This document shows positions 1 through 10,429 of a DNA stretch of 64,000 bases, one piece after another. How positions within the stretch are numbered: position 1 is the stretch's first letter; each line of letters starts with the position of its first letter. Source of the stretch: Sarcophilus harrisii (taxonomy: Eukaryota > Chordata > Mammalia > Dasyuromorphia > Dasyuridae); NCBI RefSeq assembly GCF_902635505.1, contig NC_045428.1, forward strand, positions 116,641,641 to 116,705,640, written 5' to 3'. The notes beneath the pieces are model-generated. The model did not search any database. It worked only from the letters and a program-made list of their open reading frames with translations, and was not told the origin of the DNA. Made by a program: the position numbers and the translations under genes.

Positions 1-1770
1 CTTCACATAATAAACCTTGACTCTTTCCTTTTCTAGTTCTGCTATCACAGTCCTGTTAAATGCTTTGCTTTTCCCCAAAGAGCTGCCTATTCGCAGGGAA
101 GAGCTACAAATTTTAGGAACACAAAACCCTAAAGACTCATTTTATAGCAACTTAAAATTAAGTAGCTTAAAAAAAACAAACATTTACACAACATATAAAG
201 GAAACACTGCATATTTTAATTACCCTAATTTTCTAAAACTATATTATTATTGCAATAATCCATTCCGAAGCAGCATATACTAATGAGATAAACACACTTC
301 TTTAGTACTTAAAGGCTCTTGACCTTCACATAGCAGAGATGTAAGATTGTCTAATTAGGATTCACACCATCATGTGCTATTACATTTATCAGGCCAGAGA
401 ATACATGTATGGCTCCTTCCTGAAAACAAAATGCCAAGAGCTCAAAGGCCACCAAATCTCAATAGTGGAAATGAAGTCGAGTGTTGAGTAATTATATAGC
501 AAATTCACTCTATGTAGACAAAAATCACTGAGGCTAAAAACATTCATCTTAGGCCCAGAAATATCTGGGCTATCTGTTAGGATGCCCCATTTCCCCTCAT
601 GGAGACCTGACTGTCAAGTTATATTGACTTGTTAAGGTTAAATAAAACATTTTTATCATTCTTTCTCCCCAATTAAATAAATCCATTCTAACTACTATAC
701 AAAGACACAAGATTAATACCATAATTGGAACAATCCATTTGCTAAATAGCAAGAAAGACATCCTATAGCATTAACACTAGAATTTCAATATAACTATACA
801 AACTTGGACAGTTTCAATTGTAGAGAAAATCTACTTTGTATTTTATCTTTGAAGTCTTCCAACTTGACAAGTTTGCTAACCTAAAAAGAGTTTACTTTTC
901 TAATATATCTTGAAATATACCATCTGCCATTTTGACAGGAGTATGCATTGACAGTTCCTATAAATACTATTTTCCCTTTGTCTACTTCAGGAAGCACACC
1001 ACCTGATCCCCAATTAACACCATGATTTACTTAAAAAGAAAACCTGCTTATTTGTTCCACTATCATTCATCAATAATATTCATAGGCAAAGCAACATTTG
1101 TGGCTACATTTGAAAAATGTGTAAAAATTAAAAATAAAAATAAAACTTTCTGTAAAAAAATCATTCTATTATAATATTTCTATGAGTTAGCAACATTCCT
1201 TTTAAATGATATGGAATGGCAAAAGAGAGACACTAGAGTCTTACTTTTTCTGCATAATCTCTGATTCCTTATTTGACTATATCCAGAGAGAAATAAGGAC
1301 CAACCTCACTGGCCATTTGGTGCCTTTTGAGTGTTCCCCATTTCCATCTACACAGTCAATTATTACATAGTTAGCCAACCAGAACTAGTTTCAGAATGTC
1401 TACACATGCTCCAAATCAGGAAGCATGACACTATATTGTCATTATATATCATCAATCCTTTCTGGAAACAAGTTCCCCAGCTTCTTCCATAGGACTTTTG
1501 CCTCAGTAACAGAAATAAAGTAAGAATAATTCCTAGAAAATGGAGCAGTATTAGTATAAGCTATTCAGTATATTGATTTATCCATTTGAGATAACGAATG
1601 TAACTTCCAAAGATGTTAGAGAGATAATTAACCAGACTTTCAAAGAAGTATAACCTACAACTAAATAATTTAAAAGATGCTTAACATCATTAAAGAAATC
1701 ATAGTGTAATAGAACTTTGAACTCAGAATTGGCAGATCTGGGTTTTATCTAACACAGTATCCAGATGCTA
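1..1770. other. Unassigned AT-rich non-coding sequence
   Basis: I see no gene, RNA or repeat that I recognise. An 88-codon open frame at 17-283 has no recognisable domain and the composition of its AT-rich surroundings, so I treat it as chance. Confidence 0.5.
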
Positions 1771-1772
1771 AT

Positions 1773-1804
1773 ATAGCTATAGATAGATAGATAGATAGAT
1801 AGAT
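1773..1804. repeat. (GATA)n microsatellite
   Basis: About seven near-perfect ATAG/GATA units follow each other directly. Confidence 0.85.
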
Positions 1805-1921
1805 CTGGCATACTTTTAAAAAATCAGATCTATTGGTATATAGGACCCCCAGAAAGGTACTGTACTTTAAATACAGTAAATACTTAATAAATGTTTATTT
1901 AATATTTGTTAGATTTAATTC

Positions 1922-2030
1922 AAAGGCTGTCATTTACTAGCTGTGGGACCCTAAGCAAGTAAGGTAATTACTTTGGCAAAATAAGGATAATAATTGCATG
2001 GCATGAATCTTAAAAAACTGAAAGTCTATA
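1922..2030 (+). mobile_element. MIR-like SINE fragment
   Basis: The words 'ctagctgtgggaccctaag' and 'aaaataaggataataatt' match the core and 3' part of MIR-type tRNA-derived SINEs in the sense direction. The tRNA-like head is missing. Confidence 0.55.
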
Positions 2031-2049
2031 ACAATCATAAAAACAATAA

Positions 2050-2160
2050 CAACAATAGCTAGCCTTCCTACAGAATCCACTACACCCCAGGCACTTTACA
2101 AATTAAATGTCATTTGGTCCTCTGAATAGCTCTGAGATATTGATATTAAGTGCTTTGAAA
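2050..2160 (-). mobile_element. MIR/MAR1-like SINE fragment
   Basis: 'caggcactttacaaattaaa' followed by 'catttggtcctct' is the reverse-complement tail of this SINE class. Only the 3' half is present. Confidence 0.45.
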
Positions 2161-2194
2161 ATGCTTGTTGTTTGTCTGTCTAAATTCCTGACAA

Positions 2195-2345
2195 ATAGTC
2201 ATCTATCCTTTACCTGAAGACTTCTAACATTATGGATCTCATTACTCTTATATTAACCCCTTCCAATTTTGTCCAGTTGTGATAATTTGGAAGTTTCTCC
2301 TATCACTGTCTCTTCAAACTTCTATCCATTTGTGACAGTTACTGC
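2195..2345 (-). mobile_element. L3/CR1-type LINE 3' end fragment
   Basis: The order 'acctgaagacttctaacat', 'ggatctcattac', 'ggaagtttctcct' and 'caaacttctatccattt' follows the reverse complement of the L3/CR1 tail. Strongly decayed. Confidence 0.45.
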
Positions 2346-2544
2346 GTGAAATTTCCTAAGGCAATCAGCTCTTTAACCTCTGCCTATATAATTCTTAGCC
2401 TAATTTATTCTCAGTACACAATGTCTGCTTTAGATGTATACATCAGCATTCTGAGTTGTCCATATGACTACATATTTTGGACCATGGACATTCTTCATCC
2501 ACTTTGTTTTCCCTATATGAATAGTTAGGTCAAATATTTGATTG

Positions 2545-3760
2545 AATTTGAGGCTTATTCAAGAAGTTCTGCAAGACAATAAGATTTGTTACAATCAGCT
2601 TAATGTTATCTGCACTCTGGAGAACGATATCATTATTAGGGAACACCCCTTCTATTTAAACTCTTCAGAGAGCATCCTTCTTGATACTGGCAAACACATT
2701 TGGCAAAAATATAGCTCCTTCTTTTAGCTCTCTCTACATAACATATTAATAATTAAAGGGCATCCATCAAGTAATCTCAGTTACTAGATCTATTAAGAAC
2801 TACCATATAACCTTGACTTATATACAAGGTAAACAACTTGATGAGATAAAGACTTTAAGGTGTCATTTTGTCTTCTACCAAGTTAGATTTTAAAAGTCAA
2901 TTAATAATAAATAGAAAAAGCTCATGTATTCTCTGAAGTTTTTTTTTTTTCAATTGTGGGCCTATAAAAATATGGTTTATCAAAGAATAGTATTTATACT
3001 GGTCTACCTGTTCACTTCTCATAGTTTCATAAGGATAGTTTTTACATATTTAGCTAATTCTCATAAATTTTTGTGTGGACGAAAAAGTACATGTGTCAGT
3101 GGCCTTATTTTGTTTTTCTTTGTTTTCATGTTTTTTCAGTCATCTAATGTTTTCCAATCATTTGTTGCCTTCTTCTGCTTGATATCTCTTAAGAACTGAT
3201 TCTTTATCTCGCACAAATAAAATAAGATCTAAACAACTAGAATGTTTGATTCCTCATCTTTTATAAATGCTGATGTATAAGTTGTAATTAACCTAATAAT
3301 GATAATTTCTACAAATAAGCACTTCAATAATAAATGATCAAATGTGCCAAAATTATATTTCTTTTGCCTTTGAATATATGGTAAGATCAATTTTAGCATT
3401 GCCTTTTATTTGCCTCTCCAAAGAGAATTCATGAATAATCCTTTTATTTAATTTCAAGTTCTTTCCTAATTTCTCTTATACCAAGAATGCTTCAATCAAT
3501 AATATTCTTGGGCAAGAATCTCACATTCATGGTCAAAAAATGGTGTATTTCTTGGCACCCTCTACACCCTTTCTCCCAGTCTAACACTGTGAATACAGCA
3601 TGCAAGACGAAGTATTATTTTGTATTTTTTCCACTGTTATATCATCGCAAAACAAGGTAATGTACATAAAGTATTAAAGAGATCTAAGTTAGGGTTGTAG
3701 TTATTAGAATTATAATTTTAATTTAAAATAGAAAATATCAAAATAATGTGTTATTGGTTT
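2545..3760. other. Unassigned AT-rich sequence
   Basis: Nothing recognisable. The 91-codon frame at 2924-3199 is rich in Phe, Ser and Leu because the plus strand is T-rich, and it shows no domain. Confidence 0.5.
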
Positions 3761-3764
3761 ATAG

Positions 3765-4015
3765 GCATCTAAGTGGTATAGTAGATAAAATGTAGAACCC
3801 AGGATCAGGAAAGCTTGAATTCAGATCCTACCTCAGACACTAGCTGTGTGATCCTGGGCAAATCACTTCATTATTCTCTACTTATTTTCTTATCTGTAAA
3901 ATGAGTGTACTAAGAGTACTTAAGTTCTTAAATTGTTGGTTGTTGTGAGGATCAAAATATCTAACATAACACTTTGCAACCTTTAAGTACCCAAATAATT
4001 GTTATTGTTGTTGTT
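3765..4015 (+). mobile_element. tRNA-derived SINE (MIR/MAR1-like), nearly full length
   Basis: It opens with a tRNA-like head ('ggcatctaagtggtatagta') and has a B-box-like 'gaattcagatcc'. The core 'tagctgtgtgatcctgggca' follows, then 'tatctgtaaaatgag', and it ends in a GTT-repeat tail ('attgttattgttgttgtttt'). Order and spacing match a full element in sense orientation. Confidence 0.75.
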
Positions 4016-4129
4016 TTAATAACTAATCTTTGTTGTCTCAAAATATGTTTATTAAGTTATACTCTGGAAATCCTTTACAATATTGTTTTTAAGTAAAATA
4101 CACTAGTAACTACCATAGAGCTAACTATG

Positions 4130-4202
4130 TATTATATGTGTGTGTGATTTTATATATATAGTATAAATATACACATACATATATACATACACACATACAT
4201 CA
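4130..4202. repeat. Impure (TA)/(CA)/(TG) simple repeat
   Basis: Runs of TG, TATA and ACATACAT alternate without a single unit. Confidence 0.7.
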
Positions 4203-4389
4203 GACTATTACTATCATTATTTGCCATACTGGGGGAGAAATAATTTATTATGGGATTATACACAGATCCATATAATACTTTGTTAATTATGGTCTACTAT
4301 ATTTTATCTTTTAGAAAATATGATAAATTATAATTTAATCCCTAGAAACTGAAAAAAAATTCTTTATTGAAAGAGGTATTTGAATTTGG

Positions 4390-4600
4390 AGAAGGAAGCC
4401 CTAGGTTAAAATTTTCTTTTTTATTTACTCACTAGGTGACTTTTTTGCAAATTACTTAACTTTTCTCCATTTCCTCATTTTTTTTTAAAAAAAAAAAGGA
4501 GTGACTGTATACCCTACTACCTCTATCACAGAGTTATAATTCACTTGCAAGACAAGACATCACTTGTTGTCTTTGTGAATGAAGGATGAACAACAACAAG
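4390..4600 (+). mobile_element. MIR-like SINE, decayed
   Basis: 'tcactaggtgacttttttgc' and the following 'aaattacttaac', 'ccatttcctcattt' and 'cacagagttataatt' keep the order of the SINE core and 3' region. A T/A homopolymer block interrupts it. Confidence 0.45.
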
Positions 4601-4775
4601 ATCTCATTAGAATTCAGGGAAGCCATGTATGTAAAATCCTTTGTAAATTCCCATATAGTTGTCAACTACTGTCACTATGTCATATATGGTAAAACATTAT
4701 TTGATGATAAAAATAGTAGTTATATTTGTGCTTTTCAGCCCATTAAATTTGATGACATATCGAAAAAGAGCAACT

Positions 4776-4923
4776 GGGGCAGCTAGGTGGTGCAGTAGAT
4801 AGAACACTAGCCCTGAAGTCAGGAGATCTGAGTTCAAATCTGAGCTCAGACACTTAACACTTTCTAGCTGTGTGATCCTGGGCAAGTCACTTAACCCTAA
4901 TTGCCTCAGCAGAAAAAAAAAAA
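4776..4923 (+). mobile_element. WSINE1-type tRNA-derived SINE
   Basis: Full-length element from the head 'ggggcagctaggtggtgcag', through the B-box-like 'gagttcaaatctgagctcag' and 'cacttaacactttctagctg', to 'cacttaaccctaattgcctc' and an A-rich tail. As I recall, this family is typical of Australian marsupials, which makes the element useful for placing the genome. No clear target-site duplication was found by eye. Confidence 0.8.
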
Positions 4924-4924
4924 T

Positions 4925-5760
4925 TAACTAAAGAAAAATTGGCTGAGGCAGAAAAAATAATCTGTTGTGTAAACAACAAAATTTAAGTGATTCAATGTCC
5001 AGTGATGTTTCTAAAGTAGAGAGAAAAGGAAGATTATTCCCTCATGACATGGGCTATTCAATATGTTTTCATAAAAAGCCATTAATACTAGTCTAAATCA
5101 AAGTGAGTAGTATGTATAATATCCCCGCAGTATCATCATAATTTTCACATTACCTTATAAATCAATGAAGGCATGTAGTTATATAACTAGTATAAAACCA
5201 AAACCTACCGTTGCTGGATAGTGCATGGAATAAGACTAGGGGCTGTTCAACAATTTAATTGGTTCACCAGGAGCCTCCAGAGGGCCATGAAATCCCACCC
5301 TCTGCCTCAAATAAGTACTCATTACTTTTGTTATTCAGTTGTGTCCCACAGTCAGTAACTTGACTCAGCAGCTTGTTCTGTGATCTTATTCTCTAATCTT
5401 ATGTGACCTACAGCCTGCAGATCTCATGCAATATAATCACATTTCTCTAGAACTCATACTCCTATACCAATCATCTTTAAAACCTATTTAAAACTTAGAA
5501 ATTGAGACTGAGGTATGGTTTTATAAGAATGTAGAAAATGGTACCTTACCTGCATTTATATTTTTAGAGTTGCCTGAAGCACTAAAATTTTGTATATAGT
5601 CTAACTATACAAGTACATGTAGGAAGTATGTTTTAGAGACTGGATTAGAACTCAGGTCTTGCTAGCTTCAAAAACGAGTTTTGTATATATAATAGCATGT
5701 TGTCTCTGATTAAAATCACAGGATATATGCCAGTTTCTTTGTGCTTCAAGACAGTAGAGT
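4925..5760. other. Unassigned sequence
   Basis: No recognisable gene or repeat was found. Confidence 0.45.
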
Positions 5761-5764
5761 AAGC

Positions 5765-6025
5765 AATGAATAATAATTAATATTTTAATAATATTTTGAA
5801 ATTTGAAAAGAGCTTTGTATAAATTATTTATTTGAACCTCAGGGTAATCCTCAAGATGAAAATGCCAGGCACTAACTACTGTCACCAATTTATAAGAATT
5901 TATAGAAAGTGGTGAATTATTATGGCCAAAGTAATACAGTTAATAAGAAACAGAGAGGATTTGAACCCATATTTTGGTGGACTCGAAGTATAGTATTCTA
6001 TTCACTGCATGTGTACTGCTTCTCA
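5765..6025 (-). mobile_element. MIR/MAR1-like SINE
   Basis: Reverse-complement order: 'gaaaagagctttgtataaat', 'aacctcagggtaatcctc', 'gaggatttgaaccca' (B-box region), and 'tattctattcactgcatg' at the head. Most of the element is present. Confidence 0.65.
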
Positions 6026-6067
6026 AATTGAATTTAATTAAAATAAATTATTCTGCAGAAATTAAAT

Positions 6068-6310
6068 TAGGATACAGTTGTTTTAGTCTTGTTTCACTGT
6101 TTATGATCTCATTTGGGGTTTTCTTAACAAAGATACTAGAGTGGTTTGCCATTTCTTACTCTAGTTCATTTAACAGATGAGGAAACTGAGGTAAATAGGG
6201 TCATATGATTTGCCCAAGTTCATAAAGCTAATAAGTGTCTAAGGCCAATTTGAACTCACTTTTTTCTAACTCCAAACCCAATATTCTATCCCATATACAA
6301 CCTAGCTTCC
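6068..6310 (-). mobile_element. MAR1-like SINE with RTE-type tail
   Basis: Reading the minus strand, it ends in the tail typical of this family: 'tttggggttttcttaacaaa' then 'gatactagagtggtttgcca' on the plus strand. The core is 'cagatgaggaaactgaggta' and the head lies near 6300 ('ctatcccatatacaacctag'). The tail resembles RTE/BovB 3' ends, which suggests RTE-driven movement. Confidence 0.75.
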
Positions 6311-6324
6311 CCCAAATTAAATTG

Positions 6325-6720
6325 AACACATTTTATTACAATTCCATGATGTGCTAGATATAGTCTGCTAGATGCTGGGGTTACAAAGACAAGAAGAAAC
6401 GAAGGAAGGAAGGAAGGAAGGAAGAAAGGAAGGAAGGAAGGAAGGAAGGAAGGAAGGAAGGAAGGAAGGAAGGAAGGAAGGAAGGAAGGAAGGAAGGAAG
6501 GAAAGGAAAGAGGGAGGAGAGAGAGAGGGAGGAAGGAAAGAAGGAAGGAAGGAAGGAAGGAAGGAAAAGAAATAGGAAAGAAAGAAAGGAGGAAAAAAGG
6601 AAAGAAGGAAACTTGTATCAGATCTTAAGTAGTTTGCATTTTATTTGACTAGGGAGAAAGAGACAGAGTAGAACAATATATACATGAGTATGAAATATGT
6701 ATAATATAATTATATTAAAT
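6325..6720 (+). repeat. Ancient dispersed repeat interrupted by a GGAA array
   Basis: Left of the array, 'gatgtgctagatatagtctg' and 'agatgctggggttacaaaga' belong to an old mammalian repeat. Right of it, 'gtttgcattttatttgact' and 'agggagaaagagacagag' resume that repeat. I do not name the family with confidence. Confidence 0.4.
6401..6611 (+). repeat. (GGAA)n microsatellite
   Basis: About 210 bases of GGAA/GAAG units with a pure run of roughly 75 bases at 6427-6503. The 67-codon Lys/Glu/Gly/Arg open frame here comes from the repeat and is not a gene. Confidence 0.95.
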
Positions 6721-6779
6721 AATAATACAATGTAATTTCTAAGTGTATTTCAATTTTTTAGGTAATAAGCTTTTTATTA

Positions 6780-7385
6780 CTCCAAACAAAGAAATTTCAA
6801 GAGGGAAAGGGCAATAATAGGCAGATCAGAAGAGTTATTATAGAAAAGGTTATAGCTGTGTTATGTTTTGAAAAGAAATCTAGGGGCTCTGCAAGCATAA
6901 ATAAAATCCAGCCATAAAGGTCACTTCTACAAAGGCCCAGAGGTCAGAGATGAGAGTCTATATACATAGTATAGCTAGCAAGTCAATTGAACTGAAATGG
7001 GGATTACAACAGGAAGTTATAAGAATTAAGATTAGAAAGGTAAGTAGGAGCCAAATTGTTGAAAACTGTTATCCTAGAGGTAAGAGGAAACTATAGAAGA
7101 TTTTTGATGGGGTAGGAGGTGGGATGGGGAGAGACAGGGTACAGGGCATGTCATTACCAGATCTGTGTTGGAAGAAAATCACTTTTCTTGTAAATGGAGG
7201 GTGAATCAAAGAAAGACCAAATTGGAGACAGGGAGATTTATTAAGAGGCAATTGCAATGGTCCAGGGGAGATGTAAGAGAAACTAAAGTTAGATAAGGTA
7301 TGTAAAGTACATAGGAGGTAAATATGAGAGATGTGGAAGAAAAATTGAGAAGATTTGCTAATTAATTGCAATAGTCAGAGTATAA
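6780..7385 (+). repeat. Ancient dispersed repeat, purine-rich family (unnamed)
   Basis: The ordered words 'ggagccaaattgttgaaaac', 'gcatgtcattaccagatctg', 'aaaatcacttttcttg', 'gagacagggagatttattaa' and 'gcaattgcaatggtccaggg' match a repeat I know from mammalian genomes but cannot name. Weaker relatives occur at 42400-42795 and 50480-50640. Confidence 0.45.
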
Positions 7386-7394
7386 AAAATATTA

Positions 7395-7525
7395 TTAATG
7401 ATCATATTAACATTATTAATAAACACTTATTAAGTACCTACTAAATACCAGGGATAAAAGTTAAGCAGTTTCTGCTTTCAATGAGTTTACAACCTAAGGA
7501 GAGGGACAACCTGAAGCTTGCCAAC
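7395..7525 (+). repeat. Ancient repeat of the 'aaacacttattaagtaccta' type
   Basis: 'aaacacttattaagtaccta', 'ctaaataccagggataaaa' and 'gagtttacaacctaaggaga' repeat the pattern seen at 6325, in the same orientation. Confidence 0.4.
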
Positions 7526-7734
7526 CTAAATGACTAGAAATATGGTGATGACCTCAATAGAAATGAGAAAGTTTGAAGGAGATTTAGGTTTGGGGAGAAA
7601 TATGAGTTCTCTTTTAAGATATGAAGTGTCAGGTGGGGATATATAGTAGACCTTGGGCACCTAAAAAAACAAGGAAATTTGGAAAACATCTGCATAAAAA
7701 TCATAATTGAACTTGAGGAAGTTGATGAGATCCC

Positions 7735-7868
7735 CAAGGGAAAGAAAAGGAGAGAGGAAAAGAGAAAGGAAGTGGAGAAAGAAAACAGGAAGAGAGGGGC
7801 AGAGAGAGAGAATGAAGAAGAAAGAAAAAGTAAGAGGAGAAGAGGGAGACAGAGAGACAGAGACAGGC
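7735..7868 (+). repeat. Purine-rich low-complexity tract
   Basis: The tract is almost only A and G (GAAAGG and GAGAGA motifs). Open frames on both strands here are composition artefacts. Confidence 0.8.
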
Positions 7869-7869
7869 A

Positions 7870-8895
7870 ACCTTAATTCTTAATTTTTCTCCAGGGATTC
7901 CAGATGTAGTCAAATCTGTCCTGCCTTCAAAAGCAATTGTGAAAACAGGAGATAAATGTAAAATGGTTGGGAGTAGAGTTGAATTGGGAATCAGTCTGTG
8001 ATGAGAGGGGAAAAGTGCCATGAGCTTACAATCACAATATCAGCAAATATACAGAAACTTGTAACTTATTGGTAGTAGTGGTCCAACTGTTATGTTGTAT
8101 TCTTAAGTAACAGAGACAGTGAATAAAATTTTAAAGGGGTATAACAGTGAGCATAAAAGTGGTGACTGCTTGCACCTGGAAATTATTGAACCTTGGAAAA
8201 AATGGTGCTAAGAGAGTGTCCTGTCAGCCACTAGGGAAAGAAGTAGGTTAGATGATTGTTGTTGTTGTTTTAATTTTTCTTCTATTTATTTCAAGGTTTA
8301 TAACTCCCAGAGAGATTTGAATGCATCTCTGCTTGAGCATTGGCTCATTATATTCTGAACAAAAACTGGAGCAATATGTCCTGCAGGTGCAATGTTTTTC
8401 AAGCAAAACCATTAGTCCACTAGGAGTTGCCCATTAAACTTGTGTCTTTTTACAACCATCTGGATCACTTCCTATTACTCATAACAGGGTTATTTACAAA
8501 TGAGACACTGAAAGTATAAAGCCGTCTGCTTTAGTCTAGGTAACTTCTCAGGGATTCTGTTCTATTAAAGGTACATAAGAGTAAGTAACTGAAAGGGAGC
8601 CCATTTTCTCCCAGTTAACGAGAAGCTGGCTTAGGGCCTGAGGCAAGCCCAGGGCCCTTAACCTAGTCAGTCATTAACTGCTAGGAAATGCCTACAGAGA
8701 GGTCAATACTGATATTATAAAAAGTGAACATATAAAACTAGGGAAAATAATTACCTTTAGATGAGTAGGAAAGTTACCACTATGAAGAAAATATACAAGA
8801 ATACCAAGGAAAGTTCTTAGCATATATATCTCCATCTAGATAGATATAAATATACATATATACATATATATAACAGCACTAGATAAATATGTTTT
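7870..8895. other. Unassigned sequence
   Basis: Not recognised. The part at 8290-8700 is less AT-rich than its surroundings and contains no simple repeat, so it is a candidate for single-copy sequence. Confidence 0.4.
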
Positions 8896-8899
8896 GTTA

Positions 8900-9185
8900 T
8901 TATTATCAGGAATAATAACCTCATATAGTGTTTTAAGGTTTGAAAAGCACTATATAAACACACACACACACACATATATATATAAAATCTCATATACTCC
9001 TCAAAACTGATATAGCAGACATTAATAATATTCCCATTTTACAGAGGAATATTAAGCTTTAAAGAGATTAAGTGATTTGTCTCACACAGAGCTATCAAGT
9101 ATCTGAGGTGGGATTTAAATAATGATTTTCCTCACTCCAAATCTAACATTCTGTCTACTCTGCCACATTTGAAGTAAATATTTTA
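8900..9185 (-). mobile_element. MIR/MAR1-like SINE with internal (CA)/(TA) repeat
   Basis: Reverse order of SINE parts: 'gttttaaggtttgaaaagca' then 'cattttacagaggaatatta', 'acacagagctatcaagtatc' and 'ctgtctactctgcc' at the head. A (CA)n/(TA)n run at 8957-8986 lies in the tail half. Confidence 0.65.
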
Positions 9186-9199
9186 AATAAATACCATAT

Positions 9200-9405
9200 C
9201 AAAACCATGGCCTATTAGGACTGGCTTAAAAAGTTAAGGATACTTAACCTGGAGAAAAGACACATAAACACAATATCTGTCAATATATTTGAAGAATTGT
9301 CCTATAGAAGAGAATCTTTGCTTGATCCCCAGTTAACAGAATTAATAATAATGGGTGGAAATTGGAGAAAAAAATACTTCAGCTTGATATAAGCATATCA
9401 CATGT
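9200..9405 (+). mobile_element. L3/CR1-type LINE 3' fragment
   Basis: 'ggatacttaacctggagaaa', 'tcaatatatttgaagaattg', 'gcttgatccccagttaacag', 'atgggtggaaattggag' and 'cttcagcttgatataag' follow the L3/CR1 3' region in sense order. Confidence 0.55.
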
Positions 9406-9409
9406 TCTG

Positions 9410-10425
9410 AGACTACTCATCAAACTTTCAGTTTTATTAGCAGGTCAAATCCCCAGTGGGTGACTTCTACTTGTGCCCTTAGAGTTTAGAGGTACCATTA
9501 AGGATTTGATTAGCTTTTCTCTAATACTATCACTTATAAACCCCCAAGTGGAGTATTTCCCTCCAAGATTATCAACTAGTCAAACAATTAGCTTTCACTA
9601 AAGGGTATTTACTAAGATGATTTACTAAGAATAATTAGTACAAATTACCTCTCTCAAAAAAAAGTCTATGACACACTTTTTCATTAGTATGTGTAGAGTT
9701 CAAGATTAAGTCGACCTAACTTCAAGTATATCGCCATCATCATAGTTAAAATTTATATAGTCTTACTGATTTGTACCTATATCAAAAAGGGTAGCTCAAA
9801 CCTTGTGGCTTTCTCCCCTTCATGGGCATCTCATGACAAGGTTTCTATGCTGGGCTCTTCATAGAATCTTTCTTAAAAGAAAACTGCCATTTTTCCTTGT
9901 CTTTAGATCTTAGTACAGACACTGGGTCGGCTTTTCCAGGACACTGATAGAACCTAGATGTCAATGGAAAGTCGAAAATTCTCTGACCTTCCAAGGTTCA
10001 CAAAGGGCAAAATTAGGAGTGGGGATCAATGGAAGACTGATTCCAAGGCTATTTCCCCCAAACCAACCCAAAGTGACTCTTTCTCAGGTACTTGACTGAG
10101 AAGGACTCGCCTTTGTGCTTTCAGATGCTCAGTTCTATGGATAAACTACAGGAAATGATCACATTTTTTCAATCAATCTATACATGCTTCCTGAGCAACA
10201 TCATTCTGTTTACTCAATGGCTTTTAAGAACATTAAAATGGTCAAGAATTTTGTACATTTCTTCAAAAGTCTATGATTGAAAGGGCTGGCCCAAGATGAG
10301 TGTAAAGATAGGAACTGGCTGAGTTCTTTCCCAAATCCAGTCAAATACTTTTAAATGATGACTCTAAACAAATTATAGAGTGGCAGGACTTACAAAAAGA
10401 GAGAGTGAAATAATTTTCCAGCCCA
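9410..10425. other. Unassigned sequence
   Basis: No gene or known repeat recognised. Confidence 0.45.
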
Positions 10426-10429
10426 AGAC

